Source of the DNA: Vicingaceae bacterium
Lineage (GTDB): Bacteria > Bacteroidota > Bacteroidia > Flavobacteriales_E > Vicingaceae
Direction: 5' to 3'
DNA length: 64,000 nucleotides
Assembly: GCA_028336925.1 (NCBI GenBank)
Contig: JAOKVV010000001.1
Span: forward strand, 62,001 to 126,000
This document shows, one piece after another, positions 45,681 through 53,532 of this stretch (position 1 is its first letter; each line of letters begins with the position of its first letter). Both the position numbers and the translations under genes were made by a program. The notes beneath the pieces were generated by a model. The model worked only from the letters and a program-made list of their open reading frames with translations. It was not told the DNA's origin and ran no database searches.

Positions 45681-46484
45681 ATGAAAAAAATTCTTGTCAT
45701 TGCTGCATTTCTTTTACTTGTTTTTAGTTCAGCATTTGCTGATAACTCAGGTAATATTATAGTAGAAGGACATTATCAAGCTAAAAATATTTTTATCAAA
45801 AATTCTTTTGGTGGATCCGGAGTAGGATTCTGTGTTTATGAAATTACTGTAAATGGGGAACTTTCTACTGACGAAATAAACTCAAGTGCTTTTGAAATTA
45901 ATTTTAATAACTTTAATTTCAAAATAGGAGACCCTATTTTAGTTAAAATTAAATATAAAAGTGATTGTGAAATTCAAGTATTAAATCCTGATGTATTAAA
46001 ACCAAAATCAACATTTATTACCGGAGATATTACGTTTACAAAACAAGGTGTTCTTAATTGGACTGCTTCAAATGAAACTGGGGCATTAGATTACATTGTT
46101 GAACAATTTAGATGGAATAAGTGGGTTAAAGTAGGAGAAGTTAGAGGGGATGGATTGCCTGGTCAACATGTATATTCTTTCAAGGTTACCCCTCATTCAG
46201 GAACAAATAAAGCTCGAGTTAAGCAAGTAGACTATACAGGTAAACCAAGATTTTCTTCTACCGTCGAGTATAATTCTGATATTGAAGCAATAACTTTAGA
46301 GAAAAAAACTAAATTTAAAGATGAAATCTTATTTACAAATGGAGAAACACTTTACGAAGTATATGATAAATATGGGAGTATTGTAAAAAGAGGTTTTGGG
46401 GGAAAAGCGAATATTCAAACTTTAGAGAAAGGAACATATTACCTGAGTTACGATAATAAAACAGAAACAATTGCTATTAAGTAA
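45681..46484 (+). CDS. Unknown secreted protein with C-terminal sorting-like tail
   Basis: A 267-residue protein I do not recognise. Residues 1-20 are a clear signal peptide (ending AFA). The mature part is beta-rich: an N-terminal domain with two Cys (about residues 51 and 90), then a segment like a fibronectin-type strand set (FTKQGVLNWTASNETGALDYIVEQFR). It ends with a short motif (YEVYDKYGSIVKRGFGGKANIQTLEKGTYYLSYDN) that recalls a compact T9SS C-terminal domain. It stands alone between the cyclase gene and a terminator. Function is unknown; export to the surface by T9SS is possible. Confidence 0.75.
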   Translation: MKKILVIAAFLLLVFSSAFADNSGNIIVEGHYQAKNIFIKNSFGGSGVGFCVYEITVNGELSTDEINSSAFEINFNNFNFKIGDPILVKIKYKSDCEIQVLNPDVLKPKSTFITGDITFTKQGVLNWTASNETGALDYIVEQFRWNKWVKVGEVRGDGLPGQHVYSFKVTPHSGTNKARVKQVDYTGKPRFSSTVEYNSDIEAITLEKKTKFKDEILFTNGETLYEVYDKYGSIVKRGFGGKANIQTLEKGTYYLSYDNKTETIAIK

Positions 46485-46503
46485 TCTAATCAAAATATAA
46501 GTC

Positions 46504-46537
46504 AAAGGCCTTCTTCAGAAATGTAGAGGGCTTTTTT
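46504..46537 (+). terminator. Terminator between the secreted unknown and mce
   Basis: AAAGGCCTTCT (46504-46514) pairs with AGAGGGCTTTT (46525-46535) through 11 pairs including two G-T pairs, across a 10-base loop, followed by a T-run. Confidence 0.65.
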
Positions 46538-46549
46538 ATGAAATTCAAT

Positions 46550-46951
46550 ATGAGAAAAATCGAGCACATTGGTATTGCAGTAAAAAATATAGAAGCTTCG
46601 GCAAAAGTATATGAGTCATTACTTAATACAGAAATTTATAAAACAGAATCCGTAGAAAGTGAGGGAGTAAAAACTGCTTTTATGCGAATTGGACAGAGTA
46701 AAATAGAACTTCTAGAAGCTACTAGTCCTGATAGCCCAATAGCTAAATTTATTGAAAAAAGAGGAGAAGGTACACACCATATAGCCTTTGATGTGGATGA
46801 TATCGAATTAGAAATAGCTCGTTTGACCAATGAAGGGTTTCAATTGATTCATCAAACGCCTAAAGAAGGTGCCGATAATAAATTAATCGCTTTCTTGCAT
46901 CCAAAATCTACAGGTGGCCTATTGGTAGAGTTGTGCCAAGAAAAGGCTTAA
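46550..46951 (+). CDS. mce: Methylmalonyl-CoA epimerase
   Basis: A 133-residue glyoxalase-fold enzyme that interconverts (R)- and (S)-methylmalonyl-CoA. The N-terminal metal motif is IEHIGIAVKNIE, the middle block is EGTHHIAFDVDDIE with a metal His, and the C-terminal block LHPKSTGGLLVELCQ carries His and the metal Glu. An ATG at 46538 is also in frame but lies in the terminator tail, so the ATG at 46550 directly before the domain is chosen. It is not next to the mutase. It ends one base before the stop of the convergent aldolase gene. Confidence 0.92.
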   Translation: MRKIEHIGIAVKNIEASAKVYESLLNTEIYKTESVESEGVKTAFMRIGQSKIELLEATSPDSPIAKFIEKRGEGTHHIAFDVDDIELEIARLTNEGFQLIHQTPKEGADNKLIAFLHPKSTGGLLVELCQEKA

Positions 46952-46952
46952 A

Positions 46953-47555
46953 TCAATCTTTATAATACTGCATTAATACACTTGCAGCCTCTTCTAAAGT
47001 AGCGCCAAAAGTAATGATGCCTTCGTCGTGTCCTGCCATAGCCATTATGCGTTTTTCTGCTAATTGCTCTTCGTCAAATAATCGCTTAATCTCCATCCCC
47101 ATTTCCGTAGTTCCATAAGGAACGTCAGCTTTGGATGTAGGTACTTTGTTGAGCAATTTTTTCCATAACGCCAGATGGTGAACATGGATTACTGCCTTGA
47201 TCGATTCATCAAATTCATAAATGGCGGCATGCGTCATTGATTCTGATGATGCTTTTAATGGGCCTCTACACCAAACGGAATTACTAGCTAAATCATAATG
47301 AGTAACTGAGGTAAAATGCTCATCTTTGATTGGGTATACGTCTCCTGTTTGCGTTCCTGAGATTACAAATTCGTTTCCTACTTCAAACTTCTGGCTAATA
47401 TTTCCAAACCCAATACCTAATTCAGGATAATTGCCAATCAAGTTTAACTCATGCATTTTATCTCTCCATTGCATTAGATCACTAATGTCGAATTTAAAAT
47501 CATTGGGTTGTTTTTCCCAATGGAGTTCAAATTTTATATACCCTTCATCAATCAT
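46953..47555 (-). CDS. Class II aldolase/adducin family protein (MtnB or 5-deoxyribulose-1-P aldolase type)
   Basis: A 200-residue zinc enzyme of the class II aldolase fold. Zinc ligands are the two His of AVIHVHH and a third in MAGHDEGIITFG. A Glu occupies the FucA-like acid/base position in ASSESMTHAAIYE. The gene follows mtnA with a 3-base gap. It could dehydrate methylthioribulose 1-phosphate (MtnB) in methionine salvage, or act as the aldolase of the DHAP shunt on 5-deoxyribulose or methylthioribulose 1-phosphate. The sequence alone does not decide between them. It is the last gene of the leftward HAD-mtnA-aldolase group. Confidence 0.82.
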   Translation of the reverse strand: MIDEGYIKFELHWEKQPNDFKFDISDLMQWRDKMHELNLIGNYPELGIGFGNISQKFEVGNEFVISGTQTGDVYPIKDEHFTSVTHYDLASNSVWCRGPLKASSESMTHAAIYEFDESIKAVIHVHHLALWKKLLNKVPTSKADVPYGTTEMGMEIKRLFDEEQLAEKRIMAMAGHDEGIITFGATLEEAASVLMQYYKD

Positions 47556-47558
47556 AGC

Positions 47559-48665
47559 CTATCTTTTTTGTTCAGGAAATTGATTGATTAATCCCTCTTC
47601 ACTAGCTTCACAGATTCCTCTTTCGGTGATTAATCCGGTTACCAAACGGGCAGGAGTTACATCAAATCCGTAGTTTGCTGCAGGTGTAGTCTCCGGGCAG
47701 ATAAGTACTGATTCCATTCCATTTTTTCCTTTTCCAAACACGTATTTTACTTCATCTTCTGAGCGCATCTCAATCGGGATTTCTTTCACGCCATCACTAA
47801 TTTCCCAATCTATAGTTGATGAGGGGAGCGCTACATAAAATGGCACATGATTATCATTGGCTGCCAATGCTTTTAAATAGGTTCCAATCTTATTGGCCAC
47901 ATCTCCGCTTCGGGTTGTTCTATCCGTTCCAACAATTACCATGTCTACTAAGTGATGCTGCATTAAATGCCCACCTGTATTATCGGTAATTAAGGTATGC
48001 GGAACACCTTGCTCATTTAATTCAAATGACGTCAAGTTTGCACCTTGGCTACGTGGACGTGTTTCATCTACCCAAACGTGTACTTTTATACCTTTTTTAT
48101 GAGCTTGATAAATCGGTGATGTAGCTGTTCCCCAATCGATACAAGCCAACCACCCGGCATTGCAATGCGTTAAGATATTTACAACCTCTCCTGGTTTGGT
48201 TGCCGCTATTTCTTCAATTATTTGAAGGCCATGCAACCCAATCATTCGACAGGTTTCTACATCATCTTCTACTATTTTATTAGCTCCATCTAACAGTGCC
48301 TTAGTAATAGCATCCTTCTCTACTAACCCGGTAATATTTTTGAATTGCTCATTTAGAGCCCATGCAAGATTTATGGCCGTAGGTCTTGTTTCGTTAAGGT
48401 AATCTTTACGTTCATTTAAATAGTTAATCAAGTTGGGGCCATTATGCTCTACAGCAGCTAAATAAATCCCGTAGGCAGCCATGGCGCCAATAAGTGGAGC
48501 TCCTCTTACAATCATGTCTTTAATAGCGATACCTGCATCAGATGAGGTGGTGATGTCTACAATTTTAACTTCATGTGGAAACAATCGTTGATCAAAGGTT
48601 TGAATCAAATTTTTGTTGTCTTTATCTACCCAAATGGTACGTTTATGTTCGCCTTTAATTATCAT
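47559..48665 (-). CDS. mtnA: S-methyl-5-thioribose-1-phosphate isomerase
   Basis: A 368-residue aldose-ketose isomerase of the eIF2B-like family that turns methylthioribose 1-phosphate (or 5-deoxyribose 1-phosphate) into the ribulose form. Key blocks: VRGAPLIGAMAAYG (phosphate binding), THCNAGWLA with the catalytic Cys, DNTGGHLM, and GTDRTTRSGDVANKIGTY with the catalytic Asp. The domain is complete and the length normal. Its start overlaps the upstream HAD gene by 4 bases, and the aldolase follows 3 bases downstream. No mtnK, mtnN, mtnD or mtnC is seen in the window. Confidence 0.94.
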   Translation of the reverse strand: MIIKGEHKRTIWVDKDNKNLIQTFDQRLFPHEVKIVDITTSSDAGIAIKDMIVRGAPLIGAMAAYGIYLAAVEHNGPNLINYLNERKDYLNETRPTAINLAWALNEQFKNITGLVEKDAITKALLDGANKIVEDDVETCRMIGLHGLQIIEEIAATKPGEVVNILTHCNAGWLACIDWGTATSPIYQAHKKGIKVHVWVDETRPRSQGANLTSFELNEQGVPHTLITDNTGGHLMQHHLVDMVIVGTDRTTRSGDVANKIGTYLKALAANDNHVPFYVALPSSTIDWEISDGVKEIPIEMRSEDEVKYVFGKGKNGMESVLICPETTPAANYGFDVTPARLVTGLITERGICEASEEGLINQFPEQKR

Positions 48666-49291
48666 GTTGTGAAAAGGGTTTCTAATGTTAAGCCACCTGT
48701 GAGGTGTATAGTTTTTATTCCTAATTTATTCGCTGTAGCGATGTGTTCTGCGCTATCATCGATAAATAAAGTGTCTGCAGGAATTAGTTTATTCTCGTCC
48801 AAAATTAATTGAAATATCTCAGGGTTAGGCTTACGAACTCCCAATTTATAAGAAAGATATACTTTATGAAATAGCGGTTCTAATTCATTTATTTGAAATT
48901 CGTCTTTTATATATTTATTGATAACATCGATATGAATTTCATTGGTATTGCTACATAAAAATGTATTCTTAATCTCTTTTTGTTTCTGTAGGATTTCAAT
49001 TCGTTTTTTAGGGATATCCAACAGCATTTTGTTCCAAATGATTTCTATTTCTTCCATGTTTACCTGTCTCTCTAAAGCTTCATAAATTGTTGTTAGAAAT
49101 TCGGTTGAATTGACCTTCTCGATTTCATAGTCTTCAAAAATTCCACTAGCTACTAGGCGCGTATATTTTAATTCGAAGTCACCTTTATAGGCCGATTTAA
49201 AAGCGTTGACAACGGTTTCTGGAGTAATGTTTATGATTACTGCACCTAAGTCAAAAATGATGTTTTTTGCTTCTTGTATTAGTTGGTTCAT
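48662..49291 (-). CDS. HAD-superfamily hydrolase (YihX-like)
   Basis: A 209-residue haloacid-dehalogenase-fold protein. Motif I is IIFDLGAVIINIT, the D-L-G form common in YihX-type sugar phosphatases. The second motif is FLCSNTNEIH, the conserved Lys lies in YKLGVRKPNPEIF, and motif IV is LFIDDSAEHIATA. It is likely a small-molecule phosphatase. It overlaps mtnA by 4 bases and heads the leftward group, so its substrate may be a pathway intermediate such as 5-deoxyribose 1-phosphate or a related sugar phosphate. That is inference. The start is ATG at 49291. Confidence 0.85.
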   Translation of the reverse strand: MNQLIQEAKNIIFDLGAVIINITPETVVNAFKSAYKGDFELKYTRLVASGIFEDYEIEKVNSTEFLTTIYEALERQVNMEEIEIIWNKMLLDIPKKRIEILQKQKEIKNTFLCSNTNEIHIDVINKYIKDEFQINELEPLFHKVYLSYKLGVRKPNPEIFQLILDENKLIPADTLFIDDSAEHIATANKLGIKTIHLTGGLTLETLFTT

Positions 49292-49427
49292 GCTATTTTT
49301 TCAAACTGCTAAATTAGGAAATGAAATGGCATCGATTGGGTCAATAAGAGCATCAATGTCTAACAAAATGTATTATTTTGGGTGAGCATTATAAACAACA
49401 TGATTTCTGAAAGGTTAGAGAGCTAAG

Positions 49428-49646
49428 ATGGAGAAGAAAAACACGGAAGGTAAAGATGAATCAATTCGGTCAGGCACAGAGGACTTTTTTGATGCATGGA
49501 AGAGAAGATCACGCATAGAAGCACAAGACCCTACAGCCACTATTTTAAAAAAAGTGGGGATTAAAATAGGAGGAATTTTACTGTTTATTCTCTTCAGCCC
49601 ATTATTGTTGGTTATTTTTTTATTTGTAGTAGCCGTTTCTTTATGA
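49428..49646 (+). CDS. Small hypothetical protein with one membrane helix
   Basis: A 72-residue protein with a polar, charged N-terminal half (SGTEDFFDAWKRRSRIEAQD) and one strongly hydrophobic C-terminal helix (about residues 47-70). I do not recognise it. Its stop overlaps the start of the next gene by 4 bases, so the two small membrane proteins are translated as a pair. It diverges from the HAD gene across 136 bases. Confidence 0.6.
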   Translation: MEKKNTEGKDESIRSGTEDFFDAWKRRSRIEAQDPTATILKKVGIKIGGILLFILFSPLLLVIFLFVVAVSL

Positions 49647-49987
49647 TTAGGAGATTATTGCATTATAGTTTTATAATTCCTACTGTTTCTTTTCTCTTAC
49701 ATCAAATTATTCAGAAAATAGCGGGAATTTCAGCTCCTTGGTTCGACAACTATCTCGATCCATTTTGCTTTGGCGCAATTGTTCCACCTCTTTTACTAGA
49801 GGAACGAGCTTTCCTATTCAAACGACCTTATTTTACGAAGTTAGAGTTCATTATTTTACTGCTGATCCTTGTACTCTTTTCAGAAATATTGTTGCCGTTT
49901 GTATCTTCAAATTTTGTAGCAGATTCGATTGATGCTATTCTGATTTTGATTGGAGGAAGTTGGTTTTTGTGGTTGAGAGTGCAGTAG
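49643..49987 (+). CDS. Small multi-pass membrane protein
   Basis: A 114-residue protein with three or four hydrophobic segments. The short motifs FDNYLDPFCFGAIVPPLLL and SEILLPFVSSNFVADSIDAI resemble small Bacteroidota membrane proteins often labelled as citrate/VanZ-like, but the resemblance is weak and no transport motif is seen. It is coupled to the preceding 72-residue gene by the overlap. Function is unknown. Confidence 0.6.
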   Translation: MIRRLLHYSFIIPTVSFLLHQIIQKIAGISAPWFDNYLDPFCFGAIVPPLLLEERAFLFKRPYFTKLEFIILLLILVLFSEILLPFVSSNFVADSIDAILILIGGSWFLWLRVQ

Positions 49988-50025
49988 AATTAGTCATGCA
50001 GTTTAAAAAATGGCACCGATTAAAT

Positions 50026-50484
50026 TTATTTAGGAAGCGTTAATTTCTTGATTCGTACAATTGGCCCTGGGCAAAATGCCTGATGACAATTCATACAACT
50101 ACTAATTAGGCTGGTGTAGGCAAACTCAGCATTTTCCGGTGAAGAATTTATAAGCGTTTCAATTCCTTTTAAGTAAGCAGTTCCCCAAGTTTTAAACTCA
50201 GGAGAAGCTGCTTTTGCAGGTTCAGTAGCGTGAGCTGATAGTATCTTTTTATGATCCACCTTTACAGTTACAGCTTCTCCATTTTGAACTTGTTCTTTAA
50301 TTCGTTCAACATCTGCAAACATTTTACGCATTAATAGGGCCAACTCACTATCTCCATTTGGGTTAAGTGGTTTTGTAACCACTTTTTGCTCTGTTACGAC
50401 AACCTGATCAGAAACCTCTTGGCAAGCTTGCAAAACAATAACAGTAAAAATAAGAGAGATGAAAATTGGAAGAACTTTATGCAT
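50026..50484 (-). CDS. Monoheme c-type cytochrome lipoprotein
   Basis: A 152-residue lipoprotein (lipobox VLQAC-QEVS). Its only CxxCH heme motif, CMNCH, is near the C-terminus (about residues 132-136) and is followed by QAFCPGP with a third Cys. A C-terminal heme site after a helical body is the layout of class II (cytochrome c'-like) proteins. The helical part has VERIKEQVQNGEAV and WGTAYLKGIETLI. It probably carries electrons at the outer face of the inner membrane or in the periplasm. It stands alone, with the structured element upstream. Confidence 0.8.
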   Translation of the reverse strand: MHKVLPIFISLIFTVIVLQACQEVSDQVVVTEQKVVTKPLNPNGDSELALLMRKMFADVERIKEQVQNGEAVTVKVDHKKILSAHATEPAKAASPEFKTWGTAYLKGIETLINSSPENAEFAYTSLISSCMNCHQAFCPGPIVRIKKLTLPK

Positions 50485-50568
50485 GTGGAGTTATTTTAAT
50501 TGTAGGGCAGTGAAAAAGGAGTTTATTTTGATAAGCTTGTTTGTTATTAAGGGTTTTACTTCAATTTT

Positions 50569-50652
50569 GCGTTAGGGATTGTAGCGGCATCCTTTTATGG
50601 AGTGCAACGGAATAAAAGATATAGCAAAAAGCCCGACCTTGAGGTAACGCCC
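50569..50652. ncRNA. Structured repeat/RNA element, Flavo-1-like
   Basis: An 84-base element reads GCGTTAGGG at the left end and TAACGCCC at the right. GCGTTA (50569-50574) pairs with TAACGC (50645-50650); inside, GGG (50575-50577) can pair with CCC (50632-50634), and CTTTTAT (50592-50598) with ATAAAAG (50612-50618). From memory, almost the same sequence recurs between genes in many Bacteroidota and resembles the Flavo-1 RNA motif; I could not verify this. It lies 7 bases past the Ig-like lipoprotein gene on that gene's downstream side. The transcribed strand is not settled. Confidence 0.6.
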
Positions 50653-50659
50653 AAAAAAT

Positions 50660-52267
50660 TTATGGGGTAATATTCCAGTCAATTTTTTTATCCCAATTGG
50701 ATCGAATAGTAATTTCACCTTCATAAAGCGCTGCTTTTTCGGGTAACTGCTTCTTACTAAAATCACCTGTATCCCATTTTCCATTTTTATTAGAATCGAA
50801 AATTACTTTTAAAGTATAGGTGCCACTATTTAAATTGTTGAAATCAATTGTTTCATTATTGGTTATGATTGAACTAGCTATAAGTTGTTTTGAGGAGTTA
50901 GAGAGCTGTATGATTAATGGTATGTCTGCACCTTCCATTACACTGTTTAGGGTAACTGATAAATTACCATAGTCCTTATATTCAGTGGTTTTAAAGTTGG
51001 AGTAAATAGTGTCGTTAATTCTTCCAAAAATATCTATAAATGCTCCTGGTAGTGCTACAATTTGATAAGAGCTTGCTTCATTTATCTGCGTACTCAATAT
51101 GGCTTTTTTTGAATATGGCTCTTTTAGGCTAACGGAGAAATCTGTAATTACAGAATCTATTGTTAATGAAATTTTGGTGGTATCAATTCTGGTTAACGGA
51201 GTTGAGAAGACGATTGAGATAGGTTTACTAATCTTGTGATTACCTTGCGGGAATGATTGAATTGATTCAAGTAAGGTGTCTGATTCTGGTAGAGGTAATA
51301 TAGAAGCTTCAATTGTGTCTATGGGTTGATTGCTGACCAATACCTCAACAAGAAATGAACTGCTATCAGAGCGTGTGAAAAAGAAATCTACTGTATCCTT
51401 TACGGGGTATATTTTCTTAAAAAAGTCTGATTTATTTATTTGATTAGTTAGTGGACGAATATCAATGGTGTCGGCAGGTCGATTTAATATAAGTTGTAAG
51501 GTATTATTTTTAATGGCTGATTTTTTAAGGTATTGGGGTTGTTTGTCTTCTAAAAATCCAAAGAGTTTTACTCCTAAGGTGTCGCCCGTAACTTTTACTA
51601 GATCTTTTTTGAATGCAATTAATTCATTAGCCTGATCAAATTTATAGTTTCGGTTTTTATCTTCCAATGCAAATAAAAGATAAGAACCTTCTTTTATATT
51701 CCTAATTAAAAACTCTCCAGAGCTATTTGTTTTAGAAATATATCGAGGTAATTTTAAATAAGGGGTAGAGTCGGCTGGCTCATCATAGAGCATTACTAAT
51801 ACTTCTTTAAGAGGTTCAATGGTGAAAGCGTCTAAGGCAAGGCCGCTTAATTTTAAGGTGTCAATATTTTTTCCAGTTGAAAAAGCATATTGATAATTTG
51901 GCAATTCATTTCCTTCGTGATTGTCTTTTATTGCGCTCCCGAAATTAAAGGAGTAAGTCGTGTTTTCGAGTAGCGTATCATTAAGTTGTATAACAATTGT
52001 TTTGCCCTTTAGTCTAACATTAGGTTGGTAGTCTAAAGGTGGCGAAATGGTTAATTCTTCTGAAATGTTATTTAGCTGAATGTACTCATCGAAGGTAATT
52101 TCTATCTCGTTAGACTTAAATAAAGTGCTTTGATTTTCAGGAAACTCTCTTATTACAACAGGGGGTGTAGTGTCTCTTTCTCCGCCTGTTGGTGATACCA
52201 CTTGTGCACAGCTAAATAAGATGAGACCAATAATAGGGAATAATAAAAATGACCGTTTAAATTGCAT
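50660..52267 (-). CDS. Ig-like domain lipoprotein (Big_5 type)
   Basis: A 535-residue lipoprotein (lipobox LFSC-AQVV). Residues about 25-125 form a bacterial Ig-like domain with the usual start VVSPTGGERDTTPPVVIREFPENQS and TFDEYIQL. A carboxypeptidase-regulatory-like module follows (LDAFTIEPLKEVLVMLYD ... FALEDKNRNYKFDQ). A C-terminal repeat of the same theme has LKVIFDSNKNGKWDTGDF. Such proteins are widespread surface or periplasmic lipoproteins in Bacteroidota with no known enzyme activity. Its ATG overlaps the stop of the methionine sulfoxide reductase gene by one base, so they share a transcript. Confidence 0.85.
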   Translation of the reverse strand: MQFKRSFLLFPIIGLILFSCAQVVSPTGGERDTTPPVVIREFPENQSTLFKSNEIEITFDEYIQLNNISEELTISPPLDYQPNVRLKGKTIVIQLNDTLLENTTYSFNFGSAIKDNHEGNELPNYQYAFSTGKNIDTLKLSGLALDAFTIEPLKEVLVMLYDEPADSTPYLKLPRYISKTNSSGEFLIRNIKEGSYLLFALEDKNRNYKFDQANELIAFKKDLVKVTGDTLGVKLFGFLEDKQPQYLKKSAIKNNTLQLILNRPADTIDIRPLTNQINKSDFFKKIYPVKDTVDFFFTRSDSSSFLVEVLVSNQPIDTIEASILPLPESDTLLESIQSFPQGNHKISKPISIVFSTPLTRIDTTKISLTIDSVITDFSVSLKEPYSKKAILSTQINEASSYQIVALPGAFIDIFGRINDTIYSNFKTTEYKDYGNLSVTLNSVMEGADIPLIIQLSNSSKQLIASSIITNNETIDFNNLNSGTYTLKVIFDSNKNGKWDTGDFSKKQLPEKAALYEGEITIRSNWDKKIDWNITP

Positions 52268-52749
52268 TAAATAACGCTTTCAATTAGTTTAATTACTTCA
52301 TTAAGATAATGATGATCTGTGCCGTCAAAAGTAGCTAATTCCTCACTATCAATATCAAGTACTAAGGCTACTTCTCCGTTTTTAAATGCAGGAAGTACTA
52401 TTTCTGACTTAGAGTCAGAGCTACATGCAATGTGTCCGGGAAATTCTTCTACGTTTTCAACAATAATTGTTTCTTGTTTTTCCCAAGCAGCTCCACACAC
52501 TCCTTTACCTTTTTTAATTCTTGTACAAGCTATTGGCCCTTGGAATGGTCCCAGAACTAATTCATCATCTTTCACAAAATAAACACCGACCCATAAAAAA
52601 TTGAATGCTTGCTTTAGTGCAGCCATCAAGTTGGAGATGTTTGCAATACAATCAGTTTCGCCTGTGATTAAGCCTTTTAATTGCGGGATTAAATCAGCGT
52701 ATTGTGTTGCTTTGTCTGCTTGTTTATTAATGATTAGTACTTCGCTCAT
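52267..52749 (-). CDS. msrC: Free methionine-(R)-sulfoxide reductase (GAF-type fRMsr)
   Basis: A 160-residue GAF-domain enzyme that reduces free methionine-(R)-sulfoxide. The three catalytic Cys of the family are present: ACTRIKKGKGVCG supplies two and HIACSSDSKSEIVLP the third. WVGVYFV and GPFQGP are further family blocks. The length is normal. It lies between comF (24 bases upstream, same strand) and the Ig-like lipoprotein gene. Confidence 0.92.
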   Translation of the reverse strand: MSEVLIINKQADKATQYADLIPQLKGLITGETDCIANISNLMAALKQAFNFLWVGVYFVKDDELVLGPFQGPIACTRIKKGKGVCGAAWEKQETIIVENVEEFPGHIACSSDSKSEIVLPAFKNGEVALVLDIDSEELATFDGTDHHYLNEVIKLIESVI

Positions 52750-52773
52750 GCATAAATTTTAGTACAAAAGTAA

Positions 52774-53472
52774 TCATAAAGCAACAGCTATAGTAGCTAT
52801 CGAAACTTTTGTGCCGGGTACTTTTAGGATGGCTGATGCACATGCTTCTAATGTAGATCCAGTTGTTAAAACATCGTCAATCAGTAAGATGTGTTTGTTT
52901 TTAATTTTATCTGATTGAATTACTTCAAATACGTTTTCTACATTTTTCCAACGATCATATCGAAGTTTCCTTGTTTGACTCTCTGTTTCAACTACTTTTT
53001 TTAAATAGTTACTTTCCCATGGGATCATTAATCTACTTGCCATCCCTTCCGCTATAAAATCAGACTGGTTATACCCCCTTAATTCTTTCTTTTTTGGGTG
53101 AATAGGAACAGGAATAATTAGGTCTATATTTGATATAAATTGACTGTCTACTAAATCGTTAGCATACAATACTCCGAGTACATTTCCAATTTCTTTTTTA
53201 CCTTTATATTTAAAATGGTGCATCATGCTTTGCACTGTGCTACCTTGCTTAAAATAGACATAGGAACAAGCTCTCTCAACGGAAATTTTACCCCAAAAAA
53301 CACGCTCTGTTAAATTATCACGCTCCAAATGACTGTTTGTTAACGGTAAACTTCCGATACAAGAAATACAGATATACGTTTCTTTTTTTAAGAGTGTTTG
53401 GCCACAGCCACTGCAATTTCTTGGAAAGAAAAGGCTATTAAAACCTCTTTTAAAATCACTCAAAATGGTCAA
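52774..53472 (-). CDS. comF: ComF family phosphoribosyltransferase-like protein
   Basis: A 232-residue ComF protein, tied to DNA uptake and processing in competent bacteria. The N-terminal zinc-finger part has CSGCGQTLLKKETYICISC (four Cys). The phosphoribosyltransferase-like domain has DLIIPVPIHPKK, RGYNQSDFIAEG and the PRPP-loop ILLIDDVLTTGSTLEA. No ATG precedes the zinc finger; the frame starts with TTG at 53472, and a second TTG lies at 53463. The -33 TTG of the divergent promoter overlaps this region. Confidence 0.9.
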   Translation of the reverse strand: MTILSDFKRGFNSLFFPRNCSGCGQTLLKKETYICISCIGSLPLTNSHLERDNLTERVFWGKISVERACSYVYFKQGSTVQSMMHHFKYKGKKEIGNVLGVLYANDLVDSQFISNIDLIIPVPIHPKKKELRGYNQSDFIAEGMASRLMIPWESNYLKKVVETESQTRKLRYDRWKNVENVFEVIQSDKIKNKHILLIDDVLTTGSTLEACASAILKVPGTKVSIATIAVAL

Positions 53473-53476
53473 GTTT

Positions 53477-53505
53477 TTGTTTAACTCAAAATAGAATTAC
53501 CTTTG
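53477..53505 (+). promoter_or_regulatory. Bacteroidota-type promoter of the coiled-coil protein gene
   Basis: TTG at 53477-53479, an 18-base spacer and TACCTTTG at 53498-53505 fit the -33/-7 pattern. It predicts a start near 53512, about 20 bases before the ATG, and lies against the comF start. Confidence 0.6.
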
Positions 53506-53532
53506 ATTCTTCGATTAAAATAAATAGTAACT

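Noticed and set aside
50572-50784. 70-codon minus-strand frame covering the structured element and the end of the Ig-like gene
   Set aside because: It overlaps a real gene in another frame and ends in the repeat element; such frames come with copies of the element rather than a conserved protein.
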